NCBI GenBank assembly: GCA_030590185.1
Contig: JAUUZB010000249.1
Span: 1-6,476 of the forward strand
Origin: Deltaproteobacteria bacterium
Lineage (GTDB): Bacteria > Myxococcota > XYA12-FULL-58-9 > JAUUZB01
Direction: 5' to 3'
DNA length: 6,476 bases
The notes beneath the pieces were generated by a model. It saw only the letters and a list, made by a program, of their open reading frames with translations. It searched no databases and was not told where the DNA came from. The position numbers and the translations under genes are program-made. Shown in pieces: positions 5,931 through 6,476 of the stretch; position 1 is the stretch's first letter, and every line of letters starts with the position of its first letter.

Positions 5931-5938
5931 CTAGGGCG
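5919..5938. terminator. Perfect hairpin shared by two convergent genes, overlapping a stop codon
   Basis: CGCCCTAG and CTAGGGCG pair over eight bases around a CTGA tetraloop that contains most of the junction with the TGA stop (5928-5930) of the glycosyltransferase. The converging cysteine-rich gene ends at 5949, only 18 bases on. The dyad reads the same on both strands, so it could work for both transcripts. There is no T-run on either side, so it may be a Rho-assisted or mRNA-protecting element. Confidence 0.45.
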
Positions 5939-5948
5939 ACACCACGGG

Positions 5949-6476
5949 TCACTCGCTGCATCTGCCGGTGTCGGGGTTGCAGGTCCCAACGGATTCACCA
6001 GCACAGTCGGCGTCCTGGGTGCATAGCGGTGCGTAGTAGCAGTTGTAGCCGGGGAAGCACGCCCAGTCCGCGCCAGCGCAGTCCTCTTCGACGAGGCATC
6101 CGACGCAGACGTCGTTCGTGGTGTCACACACCTCATTCGTGTCGGCGCAGTCATCGCTGGCGAGGCACTCGACGCAGAGGCCGTGTGTGGTGTCGCACAC
6201 ATCCTCAACACCGACGCAGTCAGTACTCTCGAGACACTCGACACAGAGGTAACTGGTGGGATCGCACAGCGTCTCGTTGGGATCGGTGGTGCAGTCACCG
6301 TGCTCGGCACACTCCGGCGGAATGCCGCAGGTGTGGGTTTCGGTGTCGCACACCTCACCGATGGCTTCGTCGCAGGTGGTGTTGACGAGGCACTCGACGC
6401 ACCTTTCGTCACCCGTGAGGCAGAATTCACCGTAGGGGCTGCCGGCGCAGTCACCGCTTGCCTCGCAGTAGGAGAA
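5949..6476 (-). CDS. Cysteine-rich repeat protein, C-terminal part (seven four-cysteine units)
   Basis: The frame runs in from the right edge and ends at TGA (plus-strand 5949-5951). The visible 175 residues contain 28 cysteines (16%), arranged as seven units of C-x5-C-x6to8-C-x5or6-C joined by linkers of two to five residues. Typical segments are CVECLESTDC and CVECLASDDC. The last unit closes two residues before the stop, so the array is complete at this end. The protein is acidic and has almost no long hydrophobic run. Such spacing suggests a chain of small disulfide-stabilised modules, which are common in secreted or surface proteins of Myxococcota and related bacteria; their role is generally unknown. 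The signal peptide or any N-terminal domain would lie beyond 6476. A GTG at 6353 is internal and should not be taken as the start. Confidence 0.85.
   Translation of the reverse strand, partial: FSYCEASGDCAGSPYGEFCLTGDERCVECLVNTTCDEAIGEVCDTETHTCGIPPECAEHGDCTTDPNETLCDPTSYLCVECLESTDCVGVEDVCDTTHGLCVECLASDDCADTNEVCDTTNDVCVGCLVEEDCAGADWACFPGYNCYYAPLCTQDADCAGESVGTCNPDTGRCSE
6039..6245 (-). repeat. Tandem 69-base (23-residue) repeats within the cysteine-rich gene
   Basis: Two consecutive units, 6177-6245 and 6108-6176, each encode 23 residues beginning CVECL and containing CDTT at the same place; 13 of 23 residues are identical. A third, diverged copy beginning CVGCL occupies 6039-6107. The rest of the gene keeps the cysteine pattern but with different linker lengths, so these copies look like the most recent duplications in the array. 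Confidence 0.7.

Noticed and set aside
6039..6245. 69-base repeats as a CRISPR-like or mobile-element repeat
   Set aside because: They are in frame, have no unique spacers, and encode a protein repeat with conserved cysteines.
5540..6454. Leftward frame of 304 codons and rightward frame 6029-6385 across the cysteine-rich gene
   Set aside because: The products are low-complexity Ser/Arg/Thr sequences without domain character, while the adjacent frame gives a regular cysteine array.

Overview
The window is a GC-rich, gene-dense bacterial segment. Three things suggest the former Deltaproteobacteria, most likely Myxococcota: a C-terminal fragment of a very cysteine-rich secreted-type protein built from CVECL...DC...CD units, a sigma-54 style promoter in front of a membrane-anchored GcvH-like gene, and the mix of small regulators and surface proteins. 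This placement rests on protein style only; there is no rRNA or marker gene here.

Layout: (1) 3-1088 (+), the C-terminal 361 residues of a PAS sensor histidine kinase of the HisKA_3/NarX type, cut by the left edge. (2) 1089-1451, a 363-base gene-free region with direct repeats, a perfect 17-base palindrome and a good -24/-12 (sigma-54) promoter. (3) 1452-2135 (+), a one-helix membrane protein with a GcvH-like (lipoyl-fold) domain that lacks lysine at the lipoylation position. (4) 2136-2367, an intergenic region with two perfect hairpins and a TATAAT box. (5) 2368-2778 (+), a small acidic protein resembling the SCP2 sterol-carrier fold. (6) 2808-4109 (+), a 433-residue orphan with a disordered N-terminus and a C-terminal region that looks like an NlpC/P60-type cysteine hydrolase. 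(7) 4135-4641 (-), a lipoprotein resembling E. coli YceB (DUF1439). (8) 4692-5930 (+), a family 4 GT-B glycosyltransferase. (9) 5949-6476 (-), the C-terminus of the cysteine-rich repeat protein, cut by the right edge.

How they work together: the strand pattern breaks the window into short units rather than one pathway. The histidine kinase is separated from the GcvH-like gene by a full regulatory region, so the latter is probably transcribed alone from its own sigma-54 promoter. Genes 5 and 6 are 29 bases apart and form the only likely two-gene operon. The lipoprotein and glycosyltransferase diverge from a 50-base gap, and the pairs 2808-4109/4135-4641 and 4692-5930/5949-6476 converge with 25 and 18 bases between stops, the second pair sharing a strong palindromic hairpin. 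The most unusual parts are the sigma-54 controlled degenerate GcvH protein with its upstream operator-like repeats, and the SCP2-like/cysteine-hydrolase-like pair. No mobile element, CRISPR array, tRNA or rRNA was seen.
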